The notes under the pieces: model-generated | What the model was told of the DNA's origin: nothing | Seen by the model: only the letters and a program-made list of their open reading frames with translations | Database searches by the model: none | Shown here: positions 8,068 to 17,401 of the stretch, one piece after another | Numbering within the stretch: the first letter of the stretch is position 1 | Layout of the letters: each line of letters opens with the position of its first letter | Program-made: the position numbers and the translations under genes | Source of the DNA: Deltaproteobacteria bacterium | Lineage (GTDB): Bacteria > Bdellovibrionota_C > UBA2361 > J135 | Assembly: GCA_020635175.1 (NCBI GenBank) | Contig: JACKAH010000003.1 | Coordinates: 1 to 64,000 of the forward strand | Direction: 5' to 3' | Length of the DNA stretch: 64,000 nt

Positions 8068-8760
8068 ATGAAAGAAGGTACGTTATATATAGTTGCAACC
8101 CCGATAGGAAATTTAGCTGATATATCTGAGCGAGCTAAAGAGATCCTGTCAGAAGTTGATGCAATTTTAGCCGAGGATACTCGACACACAGGAAAGCTAC
8201 TGGCCCACCTCGGAATTAAAACAAAGATGGTGAGCTATCATGATCATAACGAGAAAGGCCGGGTTCCTGAGATCATTGAGCGTTTAAAGCAGGGGGAAAA
8301 GATGGCATTGGTTTCCGATGCTGGCACCCCATGCATATCTGATCCTGGATATCGAATCGTGCACGCCTGTAGGGAAGAGGGAGTTTCTGTTAGTACAGCT
8401 CCAGGTCCAAACGCTGCACTTGCAGCTCTTTCAATTAGTGGGCTTCCCACAGATAGATTTACCTTTGAAGGTTTTTTGCCGCCAAAGGGAGCAAAGCGCA
8501 CGAAAAGAATCGAAAAGATTTTAGCCTCCGATTGTACGTCGATCGTTTATGAATCAACTCATAAGATTCAAAAGTTAGTAGATGAGGTTGCGCAGCTGGA
8601 TCCCGAACGGAAGCTCTTTATCGCGCGTGAGTTAACAAAGATGTACGAAGAAACTCTTCACGGTACTGCCAGTGAAATCGCAAAGCAGATCTCAGAGCGA
8701 AAAGGTTTAAAAGGCGAAATTGTAGTTATATTTGAACGAGTTTCTGAGTCGAAGAACTAA
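8068..8760 (+). CDS. rsmI: 16S rRNA 2'-O-ribose C1402 methyltransferase
   Basis: Tetrapyrrole-methylase-fold enzyme that methylates the ribose of C1402 in 16S rRNA. The N-terminal 'LYIVATPIGNLADISERAKEIL' and 'AEDTRHTGKLLAHLGI' and the 'PGPNAALAALSISGLPTDRF' motif are diagnostic. At 230 residues it lacks the extra C-terminal region of about 50 residues found in enzymes such as the E. coli one, a common variation. The gene stands alone behind a long non-coding region and ends in a 4-nt interlock with the stop codon of the convergent thiolase gene. Confidence 0.95.
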   Translation: MKEGTLYIVATPIGNLADISERAKEILSEVDAILAEDTRHTGKLLAHLGIKTKMVSYHDHNEKGRVPEIIERLKQGEKMALVSDAGTPCISDPGYRIVHACREEGVSVSTAPGPNAALAALSISGLPTDRFTFEGFLPPKGAKRTKRIEKILASDCTSIVYESTHKIQKLVDEVAQLDPERKLFIARELTKMYEETLHGTASEIAKQISERKGLKGEIVVIFERVSESKN

Positions 8761-9905
8761 ACTCTCTCAATAATCGTCGCAATTCCCATACCGAGCCCAA
8801 TACACATGGTGATCAGAGCGTAGCGTTTCTCTTCTCTCTCTAGTTCATCAAGTGCTGTTCCGATTAACATTGCTCCAGTAGCACCTAGTGGGTGACCTAG
8901 CGAGATTCCGCCACCATTTACGTTTACCTTCGCATGGTCCAGCTCCATTTGGCGCATCATGAATATTGGCACCGGGGCGAACGCTTCGTTTATCTCCCAG
9001 ATGTCAATTTTATCTTTAGTAAGTCCGGCTTTATGAAGAGCTTTTTCACTAGCTGCAACAGGTCCAGTCAACATTAGGTTAGGATCTGATCCAACACTTA
9101 CGGTAGCAACAACTCTAGCGCGAGGTTCTAATCCAAATTCTTTTGCCTTAGATTCATTCATTAAAAGGATTGCAGCGGACCCATCTACGATTGCAGATGC
9201 ATTTCCAGCTGTAATAACACCATCTTCTTTAAAGACAGGCTTTAATCCTGATAGTTTTTCAGTAGTAGTTTCAGGGCGGACGTTATCATCTATCGATGTA
9301 GTTTGTTGTTTGCCGTCTTCGTCAGTGTAATCAACTGCGATAACGCTGCTTTTGAAATATCCTTTATCTAATGCATTCTTTGCACGCATATGTGAGTGGT
9401 AAGAGAATTCATCCATCTCTTCACGTGATATCTTATAAGCTTCAGCAAGTCTTTCAGCAGCTAATCCTTGGTGTACAAGGTCAGGGTAATTCTCTTTTAG
9501 CATTGGGCTAGTCTCACCACCACAATCGCTAAACATTGGCACTCGTGTCATGTGTTCAATGCCACCGGAGATTACAATCTCTTGATTTCCAGATTGAATG
9601 CCCAGTGCGGCAAAGTTTGTTGCTTGTTGTCCAGATCCACAAAGACGATTTACAGTAGTCCCAGAGATGGTCTCAGGAAATCCTGCAGCCAGGATACCTG
9701 CACGTGCGATACACCAACCCTGTTCATCAGTTTGTGTAACACAACCAGCGATAACATCTTCGACTTGATTAACATCAAAGTTATTTCTATTTCTTATCGC
9801 TTTAAGAGAGTTTGCGTAAAGGTCGACGGGGTGTACAGAAAGGAACTTTCCTTTTCTTCTAGCGCGTGGAGTTCTAACAGCATCGATTATAAAAGCATCA
9901 GTCAT
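8757..9905 (-). CDS. Acetyl-CoA C-acyltransferase (thiolase)
   Basis: A 382-residue thiolase II-type enzyme that would cleave 3-ketoacyl-CoA in beta-oxidation or condense acetyl-CoA units. The nucleophile is Cys89 in 'VNRLCGSGQQA'. The C-terminal motifs 'NVNGGGISLGHPLGATGA' (catalytic His) and 'LITMCIGLGMGIA' (second Cys) are intact, as is 'IWEINEAFA'. It is not accompanied by a hydratase/dehydrogenase gene here, so chain-length preference and direction cannot be deduced. The gene appears monocistronic, and its stop overlaps that of rsmI. Confidence 0.92.
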   Translation of the reverse strand: MTDAFIIDAVRTPRARRKGKFLSVHPVDLYANSLKAIRNRNNFDVNQVEDVIAGCVTQTDEQGWCIARAGILAAGFPETISGTTVNRLCGSGQQATNFAALGIQSGNQEIVISGGIEHMTRVPMFSDCGGETSPMLKENYPDLVHQGLAAERLAEAYKISREEMDEFSYHSHMRAKNALDKGYFKSSVIAVDYTDEDGKQQTTSIDDNVRPETTTEKLSGLKPVFKEDGVITAGNASAIVDGSAAILLMNESKAKEFGLEPRARVVATVSVGSDPNLMLTGPVAASEKALHKAGLTKDKIDIWEINEAFAPVPIFMMRQMELDHAKVNVNGGGISLGHPLGATGAMLIGTALDELEREEKRYALITMCIGLGMGIATIIERV

Positions 9906-10012
9906 TTACGTACCTCCGTAAAAGTAATGCCAGATTATAAGCAGAAATGAAGCTAGAGATCCAGTTCGTCCAGCTTTCTTAGTTCAAATAAGCTACTGTG
10001 ATTGATTAATAA

Positions 10013-10711
10013 CTAGTTAGAAATTGTTATATCAACTCTTCTATTTAGCTGTCTGCCTGTTTCTGTAGCATTAGAAGCTATTGGGAGCTTCGAACCTTCA
10101 CTTGAAATAAAGATCTGGTCATTACTAATCCCTTTTCCTGCAAGGTAAGAGGCGACAGCTCGTGCTCTAGATTCAGCAAGGCGCTCATTGTATTTCGGAC
10201 TGCCAGTATCATCGGCGTGTCCCATCACGTTTATTCTGTATGCACGTGGGCTACGTTTAATTGACTCGGCAATTGTTTCTAAGTTTGCAATTGAACCAGA
10301 ACGTAGATTTGTTTGATCAACGTCAAAAAATACTTGGTACATGCCGCCATAAACATCGGTGGCGATCGCACGATCTAAATCATGTTGAATCCTGGCAAGT
10401 CTATGTGAGTTAGCTTCGTTTTGGATTCTCATCCGTTTGATCTCGTCTTGCTGTTGTAGGACCTTTTTTTCGATTCCGTCATACATTAAGCCAGTTGATA
10501 ATCCAGAGAGAAGCCCAACGGTAGCTCCAACAGCAGCACCTTCAGGAGAGTTGTTTACCTGGTTGCCAATAATCGCTCCAGAGGTTGCACCAAGTCCTGC
10601 TCCTAGAGTTGAGCCATAGGCGGTTTTATCAATCCCTTTGCTTGGAGAACATGCAGAGATTGTAAATGCTAATAGTATGGTTGCGAGTATTAAAGAAATT
10701 CTTTTCATCAT
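10013..10711 (-). CDS. OmpA-family lipoprotein with glycine-zipper segment
   Basis: The start at 10711 (MMKRISLILA...) is preferred over an upstream ATG in the same frame because it gives a lipoprotein signal peptide with lipobox ISAC. A glycine-rich zipper segment follows ('GAGLGATSGAIIGNQV', 'GAAVGATVGLLSGLSTG'), which can insert in or pack against membrane. The C-terminal third is an OmpA/MotB peptidoglycan-binding domain: 'INVMGHADDTGSPKYNERLA' and 'SRARAVASYLAGKGI' carry the Asp and Arg that bind diaminopimelate, and 'NRRVDITI' ends the domain. It probably anchors the outer membrane to peptidoglycan. Confidence 0.88.
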   Translation of the reverse strand: MMKRISLILATILLAFTISACSPSKGIDKTAYGSTLGAGLGATSGAIIGNQVNNSPEGAAVGATVGLLSGLSTGLMYDGIEKKVLQQQDEIKRMRIQNEANSHRLARIQHDLDRAIATDVYGGMYQVFFDVDQTNLRSGSIANLETIAESIKRSPRAYRINVMGHADDTGSPKYNERLAESRARAVASYLAGKGISNDQIFISSEGSKLPIASNATETGRQLNRRVDITISN

Positions 10712-10861
10712 GATTCCGTAAAAAACTATTTTTCTAATTCTAGTGGTAGCAGACAAGAATTGCTAGAGATGATTTTCTTTAGAGGTGAAGATTTACAAAA
10801 ATCAGATAGATAGACCCATCTTAGCTATCTCATACCCCTGTTATCGAAGAGGAGTAGGGAC

Positions 10862-12337
10862 TTATTTGTGGCGGTTTCTAAAGACAATCAGCAAAGATAT
10901 CAAAGATAAAGCCCACCAGAGGTTATCACCAATGTATTTGGTATAGATTGATAATTCTTTGGCTAAAGGAACAGAGGCTTCTATTGTGCCATGCGTCCAA
11001 ACCGGAATCATGTCAGAGGTTTCTCCTGTAGGCAGTACAACTGCTGTCAATCCAGTATTGGTCGCTCTTAATAGAGTGCGTCGATTCTCGATAGCACGCA
11101 TTGACGCAAGTAGGTGATGTTGAAATGGAGCGGTTGATTTTCCAAACCAAGCATCGTTTGTTACATTGACTAGTAGGTCTGCACCATTTTTTGTTGCCTT
11201 GCGAGCGATCGTATTTAAGATGTCCTCGTAACAGTTTAGTGGCGTAACTGTGTAAGGCTCATTCTTAGAATCCATGAAACTATAGTAAGAGAGCTCAGTT
11301 CCGGGAGAGATCTCTCCAGCCATATGAGCCGCATCCAGTAACCAAGGAAAAGTTTTAGAAAAGGGGATATACTCCCCAAAAGGCATCAAGATTCTTTTGT
11401 GATCTGGTTTTGAGATAGCCCCATTCTTATCAATAGCTAGTACGCTGTTGTATATGTCTTTGTTCTCATAGGTTAGCGAGCCAATCAGCCAGTTAGTATT
11501 TAGGGCTAGATTTTTAAGCCAAGGATGATTTTGTGTTGAGGATAGTTTTTCACTGACTGGTCTAACTAGAACAGTCTCTGGCCAGATAACAAGTCTATCG
11601 GAGTTAAAAAAACGCTCACTTAACTTTAAGTAAAGTTCGAAGTTTTTATATTGCAAGCTGCTCTGATGCTTTGCCTCAATCGGAATGTTACCCTGTACTA
11701 GTGCGATTTCGACATTACGAGAGGGTGTGTTTTTTATAGTCTCGATACGGTTAACGCCATAAATTAGGGAGGCGACAAGGCCCAGCACCGGTGCAAGCTG
11801 GGTTAACCTAAGCTTTCTAATGGAGAGGATCTCTTCAATCGCAGAAGCTACCCAAAAAATTAAAAAAGTAACAGAGATACTTCCAGCAATATCGGCAATC
11901 TGAACTATTGGTAGAAAGGCCATCTGGGTATGTGAGTACTGCCATGGAAAAATTCTCGGCACAATAAATTCAGAGACTGCAAAAGCAACTGGGGCAGTTA
12001 AGTAGAGACCCAGCTTTAATCGCCTATTTAAAAAAGCAAACAGGATAAAATGAATTGAGTTAGTTGTTACAAATAGAAGATAAATAGGTATTGCAATCCA
12101 AAGAGGGAAATTCCCAAAGTCTGAAATCGTAGAGACTAGCCAATTAAATACAATTCCAACTTTTACAAGTCCGCATAGATAAGCGACACGCATTGAGTTT
12201 TCAGACAGTCGCATCGCCCTTAGTAATGCCATAGCTGAAAACCAGCCCAACAGTACGGCAGTCCAGGTGCCAGGCTGTAAGAATGCTAGTGCTAGCGAAA
12301 GTCCTGCCAGAAAGCTTAAACTGTAGGCTTGTTTCAT
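10862..12337 (-). CDS. lnt: Apolipoprotein N-acyltransferase
   Basis: Inner-membrane enzyme that adds the third acyl chain to lipoproteins, a marker of Gram-negative envelopes. Several hydrophobic segments occupy residues 1-200, followed by a periplasmic nitrilase domain. The catalytic triad is visible: Glu254 in 'LVIWPETV', Lys314 in 'DHKRILMPFGEYIPF' and Cys369 in 'TPLNCYEDIL'. The last hydrophobic segment precedes the C-terminus. The gene lies 9 nt downstream of eno on the same strand and is probably co-transcribed with it. The lipoproteins encoded elsewhere in the window are likely substrates. Confidence 0.95.
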   Translation of the reverse strand: MKQAYSLSFLAGLSLALAFLQPGTWTAVLLGWFSAMALLRAMRLSENSMRVAYLCGLVKVGIVFNWLVSTISDFGNFPLWIAIPIYLLFVTTNSIHFILFAFLNRRLKLGLYLTAPVAFAVSEFIVPRIFPWQYSHTQMAFLPIVQIADIAGSISVTFLIFWVASAIEEILSIRKLRLTQLAPVLGLVASLIYGVNRIETIKNTPSRNVEIALVQGNIPIEAKHQSSLQYKNFELYLKLSERFFNSDRLVIWPETVLVRPVSEKLSSTQNHPWLKNLALNTNWLIGSLTYENKDIYNSVLAIDKNGAISKPDHKRILMPFGEYIPFSKTFPWLLDAAHMAGEISPGTELSYYSFMDSKNEPYTVTPLNCYEDILNTIARKATKNGADLLVNVTNDAWFGKSTAPFQHHLLASMRAIENRRTLLRATNTGLTAVVLPTGETSDMIPVWTHGTIEASVPLAKELSIYTKYIGDNLWWALSLISLLIVFRNRHK

Positions 12338-12346
12338 TCAGGTATC

Positions 12347-13618
12347 TTAAAAAGGATTACTTATAGATGCTTTAGAGCCAAGGTAGTTTTCGATCCAAAG
12401 TAATCGATTGTATTTTGCTGTTCTTTCTCCTCTACAAACAGAGCCTGTTTTAATCTGGCCTGTTGCAAGTCCAACAGCTAAATCTGCAATTGTGCTATCT
12501 TCTGTTTCTCCACTCCTATGTGAGATAACAGAAGTGTAACTATTGTCTGAGGCAAGCCTAATGGTATCGAGGGTTTCAGACATTGTCCCAATCTGGTTCA
12601 ACTTAATTAGAATTGAGTTTCCAACCTTCTCATCAATTCCTTTCTGTAATCGTTTCGGGTTAGTTACAAAAAGATCGTCTCCCACAAGCTGAACTTTTGA
12701 ACCTAATCTTTCGGTCATCTCTTTCCAGCCCTTCCAGTCGTTTTCATCAAGACCATCTTCTATGCTTACGATAGGATATTTTGCACACCATTCTTTATAG
12801 AGAGTTATTAGATCAGAAGAGTATAAGCTTTCGCCTGAGCTCTTTTTAAGGGTATAGCAACCAGCCTCTCTGTCATAAAATTCGCTTGAAGCTACATCAA
12901 GTGCAATTGAGACCTGCTCTCCAGGTTTATAGCCTGCAGATTCAATAGATTTAAGTAGGAAATCTAGTGCTTCACTTAAAGATTTAAAGTTAGGAGCAAA
13001 ACCTCCCTCATCCCCAATACCAGTAGAATAGTTCTGCCTGTGTAGTTCATTTTTTAAACAGTGGAAAATTTCAGTTGTGGCGCGAATAGCATCTGAAAAG
13101 CTTTGGAAGCTGTGAGGCACAATCATAAATTCTTGGAAGTCTAGGGAATTATCTGCATGTGCACCTCCATTGATAATGTTCGCTAAAGGGATTGGTAGAC
13201 GTGTGCCATTGCCTAAATGTTCAAAGAGAGGAACTTTTCTAAAGTTAGCACCGGCATGTGCACAAGCTAAGCTGACTCCAAGTATCGCATTGGCACCAAA
13301 GTTATCTTTGTTTTCAGTTCCGTCAATCTCAATCAGCTTATGGTCTACTGCTTTGAAGTCTGTAGCGTCCATGCCCTTCACAGCTGGAGCGATTCTTTCT
13401 CTAATATTTTTAACTGCCTGTTGAACTCCACGTCCGAGGTATCTATTCTTATCTCCATCTCTAAGTTCGTGAGCTTCATGTTCTCCAGTTGAGGCCCCTG
13501 ATGGAACCATTGCCGATCCTGTTACTCCATCGTCTAAGACAACAGTCGCCCAGACTGTTGGGTTGCCTCTAGAATCAAGGCACTCGATTGCAGTAACGTT
13601 ACTTATCTTGGCTCCCAT
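12347..13618 (-). CDS. eno: Enolase
   Basis: Converts 2-phosphoglycerate to phosphoenolpyruvate in glycolysis. The 423-residue length is normal. Diagnostic stretches include 'AIECLDSRGNPTVWATVVL', 'GAILGVSLACAHA'-like helices, the metal-ligand motif 'QLVGDDLFVTNPKRL' and the catalytic-loop motif 'ISHRSGETEDSTIADLAVG'. It is transcribed divergently from ftsB; eno-ftsB adjacency is common in proteobacteria. lnt follows after 9 nt, an operon link between glycolysis and lipoprotein maturation that looks incidental. Confidence 0.97.
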   Translation of the reverse strand: MGAKISNVTAIECLDSRGNPTVWATVVLDDGVTGSAMVPSGASTGEHEAHELRDGDKNRYLGRGVQQAVKNIRERIAPAVKGMDATDFKAVDHKLIEIDGTENKDNFGANAILGVSLACAHAGANFRKVPLFEHLGNGTRLPIPLANIINGGAHADNSLDFQEFMIVPHSFQSFSDAIRATTEIFHCLKNELHRQNYSTGIGDEGGFAPNFKSLSEALDFLLKSIESAGYKPGEQVSIALDVASSEFYDREAGCYTLKKSSGESLYSSDLITLYKEWCAKYPIVSIEDGLDENDWKGWKEMTERLGSKVQLVGDDLFVTNPKRLQKGIDEKVGNSILIKLNQIGTMSETLDTIRLASDNSYTSVISHRSGETEDSTIADLAVGLATGQIKTGSVCRGERTAKYNRLLWIENYLGSKASISNPF

Positions 13619-13706
13619 GCTTGCTCCTAAGAATTAATAGTCTCTAGACGCATGAATATTAATATTGTGCTGGAGTTAATGTCAAAGACGCTATATTCTA
13701 CCAGTA

Positions 13707-13997
13707 ATGAAAGGAGTTTTACCATTCGCACTTATACTTACAGCTCTAATTCTAACAATCTTCTCCATTGTTAGAGATGGAGGATATGATCAATTACAAA
13801 CATTGAAAGCTAACCATTTGCGCCAGCAAGCTAAAAATCAAGAAAAGCAAGATTACGTTAACTCCCTCCGAAGAGATATCTATGAGCTTAAGTATGATCA
13901 ACGCGCATTAGAAAAGAAGGCTAGAGAAGACGTTGGTATGGCTAGACCTAATGAGCAGGTCTATTTCTTTGATGGAGAAGATGATGGCCTTCGATAA
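13707..13997 (+). CDS. ftsB: Cell division protein FtsB/DivIC family
   Basis: A 96-residue bitopic protein: one N-terminal transmembrane helix (residues about 4-22, 'VLPFALILTALILTIFSIV') followed by a periplasmic coiled coil ('KANHLRQQAKNQEKQDYVNS') and a short tail ending in the typical 'ARPNEQVYFF'. FtsB forms the FtsQLB complex that activates septal peptidoglycan synthesis. Its position divergent from eno supports the call. The last 14 nt overlap the next gene, which implies translational coupling. Confidence 0.85.
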   Translation: MKGVLPFALILTALILTIFSIVRDGGYDQLQTLKANHLRQQAKNQEKQDYVNSLRRDIYELKYDQRALEKKAREDVGMARPNEQVYFFDGEDDGLR

Positions 13998-14349
13998 TAC
14001 GGCAAAAAAAAGATATAGAGAGCCAATTGCTAAACCTAAATTAAGGATTGCTTCGCCTAAGACTATCGACTCAGTATTAGATTCTGCCTTAGGGCGTTAT
14101 GGCATAAAAGAGGATTTAGCTCGCTACAAGTTTGTTTTGAAATGGAAAGAGATCGTTGGCGACAGCATAGCACGATTCTCAAAACCTGAATGTATAAGAC
14201 AGGGCACCCTTGTTGTGAAGGTTAAAGATTCTGCCTGGGCTCAGGAGTTGGCGTTTCAAAAGGGGATAATCATACAGCGCCTGAATAAACACCTAGATGA
14301 AAATTTAATTGACGATGTATTTTTTGAAGTCGGTGAAGTAGAATCCTAA
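13984..14349 (+). CDS. DUF721 / DciA-like protein
   Basis: A start at 13984 (MAFDNTAKKRY...) is chosen because GGAG at 13974-13977 lies 6 nt before it; the frame is open further upstream, but only within ftsB. The protein is about 121 residues. A basic N-terminus is followed by a DUF721 core: 'LARYKFVLKWKEIVGDSIAR', 'GTLVVKVKDSAWAQELAFQK' and 'IIIQRLNKHL'. Family members include DciA, which works with the replicative helicase DnaB in bacteria lacking DnaC. That role is inferred from the family. Confidence 0.75.
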   Translation: MAFDNTAKKRYREPIAKPKLRIASPKTIDSVLDSALGRYGIKEDLARYKFVLKWKEIVGDSIARFSKPECIRQGTLVVKVKDSAWAQELAFQKGIIIQRLNKHLDENLIDDVFFEVGEVES

Positions 14350-14386
14350 TCATGAGGATGATTACTCATTTTGTTTGTTTTAATAA

Positions 14387-14782
14387 ATGGTGAATAGGAT
14401 GAATGTAAAAGACGTAATGACAGCATGTCCGCACTCAATTGGACCAACTCAGAATTTAAAAGTTGCTAAAGATATGATGTTAGAGCATGGCATCAGACAC
14501 CTACCTGTACTGTCTCATCATCGAGTTGTAGGTGTGATTAGCCATAGAGATATCTATTTTGCTACAGCTGTTGATCAGAAACCAGCTGAGCAGATTCGAA
14601 TTGATACTGTTTATAACGAAGAGCCTTATACTGTTACTGAAGATACGCCTTTAGTAAGTGTAGTTGATAGGATGGCTAAAGACGGATTTGGATGTGCCGT
14701 TGTAACCGATCAGCATGGTGAGCTTACAGGAATCTTTACTACTACAGATGCTTGCAGAGTCTTAGCTGATCGGCTTAAGTAA
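14387..14782 (+). CDS. CBS-domain pair protein
   Basis: A small cytosolic protein consisting of two CBS domains in tandem (residues about 5-60 and 70-130). Motifs: 'VKDVMTACPHSIGPTQNLKV', 'HGIRHLPVLSHHRVVGVISH' and 'CAVVTDQHGELTGIFTTTDA'. Such stand-alone pairs form a Bateman module that binds adenine nucleotides or related ligands and may regulate a partner. No partner gene is adjacent. The start may be the in-frame ATG at 14399 (MNVKDVM), which has AGG just upstream, instead of 14387. Confidence 0.85.
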   Translation: MVNRMNVKDVMTACPHSIGPTQNLKVAKDMMLEHGIRHLPVLSHHRVVGVISHRDIYFATAVDQKPAEQIRIDTVYNEEPYTVTEDTPLVSVVDRMAKDGFGCAVVTDQHGELTGIFTTTDACRVLADRLK

Positions 14783-14787
14783 AATCT

Positions 14788-15210
14788 TTAGCGGCGCTTT
14801 GGAGCATTGTTGTTAGCAGCAGCTCGTCTATGCTTACGTTGTTCTGCTTTCTCCGGATGGTTTTTCTCTAACCAGGCCTGCCTCTCTTCTTCTGACATGT
14901 TTTTCCAACGCTCTGGTCGATTTCCCTGATCAGCGTTTCTCGCTTCTTCTGTCCTGTGATTTTCTATACGCTGCTTCTTGTTTCTAGCCGCTTCGATTAT
15001 TTTGGCTTTGTTTTCTTCATTAGCATTCTCTACACGCTCAGCTTTGTTGCGTGCAGCTGCGATGCGGTGCTCTTTTTGCGCTTGGCTTTTTACTCTCTTT
15101 TCTTGAGTAGCCGCAGCTTTCCTACGTGCCCCGTCAGGTCTGTTCTGAGCCTGGCTATCTGCCCCTAGAAGTAAAAGTGTCGATAATGCTAAAATTGCTG
15201 GAATTCTCAT
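14788..15210 (-). CDS. Small secreted basic coiled-coil protein
   Basis: A 140-residue protein with a clear signal peptide (MRIPAILALSTLLLLGADSQA-Q). The rest is highly charged and Ala/Lys/Arg/Glu/Asn-rich, predicted as continuous alpha helix, and carries the repeated phrases 'AAARNKAERVENANE' and 'IEAARNKKQRIENHR'. It contains 'WKNMSEEERQAWLEKNHPE', a pattern seen in small periplasmic charge-rich proteins, and ends in a basic tail (NAPKRR). No function can be assigned. It converges on the CBS-protein gene with only 5 nt between stop codons. Confidence 0.65.
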   Translation of the reverse strand: MRIPAILALSTLLLLGADSQAQNRPDGARRKAAATQEKRVKSQAQKEHRIAAARNKAERVENANEENKAKIIEAARNKKQRIENHRTEEARNADQGNRPERWKNMSEEERQAWLEKNHPEKAEQRKHRRAAANNNAPKRR

Positions 15211-15442
15211 TTTCCCCCTGATTGGAAATAAATTAGTTGTCTATATTTATGGCTAAGACGCTTTGAGTGCGCAATCCGTTTACCTAATTGTGTGTTTGAT
15301 TGAAACCTCTATATTCTCAATAGGTTAGACTCCTGGGCGCCAGGTCAGAATAATTTGTAATTTCTTAGATTTAGGTAGCTTAGAGAATCTGTCGTAGAAT
15401 AACCTTAAGAGGTTGATTTTATTATTATGTTTTTGATCTTTT

Positions 15443-17401
15443 ATGTTTGGAATTCTAAAAGCTAAGCAGGTTAATTTAGAGGAAGATAATGATTCTACGG
15501 TCAGTCTCCAAACATTTCGCGAACCTGAAGTAAAACTAACTCTTTTCTTAATTTCTTTATTGATAACCCTGATCGCTTTTGCAGTCATTCAGGCAGCTTG
15601 GATCTGCGATGATAGCTTTATTACCTTTCGAACTGTTAAGAATTTCCTCGCTGGAGATGGTCTTCGTTGGAACTTAGGTGAGAGGGTTCAAACTTTCACT
15701 CATCCGCTATGGTTCTTTTTGGTCTCTGGGGTGGTGGCACTTAGCGGAGAGTTTTATTTCACTACTATTCTGCTTAGTTTAATTGTTACTTTATTAGCAG
15801 TTACGGTTTTGTCTTTAAAGGCTAAATCTCTTTTTAAGTTTCTAGTGCCAATAGCGTTAGTGTCATCTAACGCCTTTATTGATTTTTCTACCTCTGGTCT
15901 TGAAACACCGCTTTCTTATCTGTTGCTTGCAGTGTTCTTTACAAGTTTTCTAAGCAACTCTAACTCATCTTTTTTGTTTCTTGTCGCAGCGCTTGGGGTT
16001 TTAAATAGATTAGATCATGCCCTAATTTATGCTGTTCCATTGATTTATCTTTTTATAAGAAACTTTTCCTTTAGCTACATATTAAAAGCTGCTTTTTCAT
16101 TTCTACCATTGCTCGCCTGGGAAGTATTCTCTGTGTTCTACTACGGTGCTCCGTTTCCCAATACATACTACGCAAAGGTGCATACCGGTCTTTCAAAGCT
16201 TCTTTTGATTGAGCAGGGGGTTAGTTATTTTTTTGATTCCTTACTGAATGATCCTCTGACCTTGGTTCTGATAGTAGCTGCAGTCTTTAGCTCCTATGCA
16301 GTAGGAGATAGAAGAGCTCGGATGGCAGCGCTTGGCGTTTGTTTGTACCTCGCATACATCCTCTCAGTCGGTGGAGATTTTATGTCAGGCAGATTTCTGG
16401 CCGTTCCATTTTTTACTGCAGTTGCAATACTAAGTTCTTACGACCTTAGATTACAGTATCGACATGCATTTGTAATAGGGATCTCTATTCTGGCAATACC
16501 GTTTATAGGCGAGCGCCTTCATCCAATTTTAAATCATATGGTTAATGACCAAAAAGTGATCTCCCTAAGTGGAATTGCAAACGAACGCCAGTTTTATTTT
16601 AAACTCTACGGATTAGTTAATCATACTAAAGCGAGGCATGTTCCACCCACTGAGTGGTTAAGCCTAGCTGATGATAAAGCTGAAAAGGGTGTGCACATTG
16701 ATACCTCTGTAGGAGTCTCTGGTTTTGGAGCAAGTAAAAAGACCCACGTTCTTGATACCCTTGCGTTAACAGATCCTCTCTTGGCACGCCTGCCTACTAT
16801 TTACTCAACTAGTTGGAGGCCAGGACATTATTTAAGGAAGATACCAAGTGGCTACCTTGAAAGCTTGCAAAACGACAGTAATCAGATAACCAATCCAGAC
16901 CTGGCTCAGTACTATGGATATATAAGGATTTTAACCCGTAGTCCTATCTTTTCCTCTACAAGGCTAGCTGTGATAGCTCTAATGAATACAGGAAAATATG
17001 ACTACCTTTTAGAAAATTACATTCACAAAGCAAGTAAAGTTGTACCTCTTAGGGTTCTAGAGAAGCCGGTTCAAGAAGCTAGCGCCTGGGATCTGGATTC
17101 TGAGCAATTAAAAGATGACGAAGGTATCGCCATAGATTTAAGTGGCGTTCAACACCACACTAAGTTTGAGATAGGCGTTGATCACAACGATGCATATAGA
17201 ATCTCTTATTGGAAAGGTTCGGAGTTGGTTGATAGCAACCTCTCAACACCACTAAGGCGTGTCTTAAGCGGAATTGAAAGAAGGGAAGTGAAAGTTCCTA
17301 CAAAAGCTATTGAGGAAGGATATGATTTTATCCACATACATTCTGCTAGTGGAGATCCGTTAGCAAGTGTGCAGGCGCTAAACTTTCTCAAAGAAGATTA
17401 G
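15443..17401 (+). CDS. Polytopic membrane protein, GT-C glycosyltransferase-like
   Basis: A 652-residue protein with about ten hydrophobic segments in residues 35-365, followed by a soluble C-terminal part of about 280 residues. The N-terminal periplasmic-loop signature 'WICDDSFITFRTVKNFLAGD' and 'RWNLGERVQTFTHPLWFF' matches the DD-type acidic motif of GT-C transferases, which use a polyprenyl-phosphate sugar donor. 'SVGGDFMSGRFLAVPFFTAV' is a second conserved region. The donor and acceptor are unknown. No Shine-Dalgarno is seen before the ATG, so the start is uncertain. The 3' end overlaps the convergent rsmD by 24 nt. Confidence 0.7.
   Translation: MFGILKAKQVNLEEDNDSTVSLQTFREPEVKLTLFLISLLITLIAFAVIQAAWICDDSFITFRTVKNFLAGDGLRWNLGERVQTFTHPLWFFLVSGVVALSGEFYFTTILLSLIVTLLAVTVLSLKAKSLFKFLVPIALVSSNAFIDFSTSGLETPLSYLLLAVFFTSFLSNSNSSFLFLVAALGVLNRLDHALIYAVPLIYLFIRNFSFSYILKAAFSFLPLLAWEVFSVFYYGAPFPNTYYAKVHTGLSKLLLIEQGVSYFFDSLLNDPLTLVLIVAAVFSSYAVGDRRARMAALGVCLYLAYILSVGGDFMSGRFLAVPFFTAVAILSSYDLRLQYRHAFVIGISILAIPFIGERLHPILNHMVNDQKVISLSGIANERQFYFKLYGLVNHTKARHVPPTEWLSLADDKAEKGVHIDTSVGVSGFGASKKTHVLDTLALTDPLLARLPTIYSTSWRPGHYLRKIPSGYLESLQNDSNQITNPDLAQYYGYIRILTRSPIFSSTRLAVIALMNTGKYDYLLENYIHKASKVVPLRVLEKPVQEASAWDLDSEQLKDDEGIAIDLSGVQHHTKFEIGVDHNDAYRISYWKGSELVDSNLSTPLRRVLSGIERREVKVPTKAIEEGYDFIHIHSASGDPLASVQALNFLKED

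Noticed and set aside
15325..15588. 87-codon minus-strand ORF overlapping the GT-C gene start
   Set aside because: Antisense shadow of the real gene; Lys/Ser/Leu mixture without motif or start signal.
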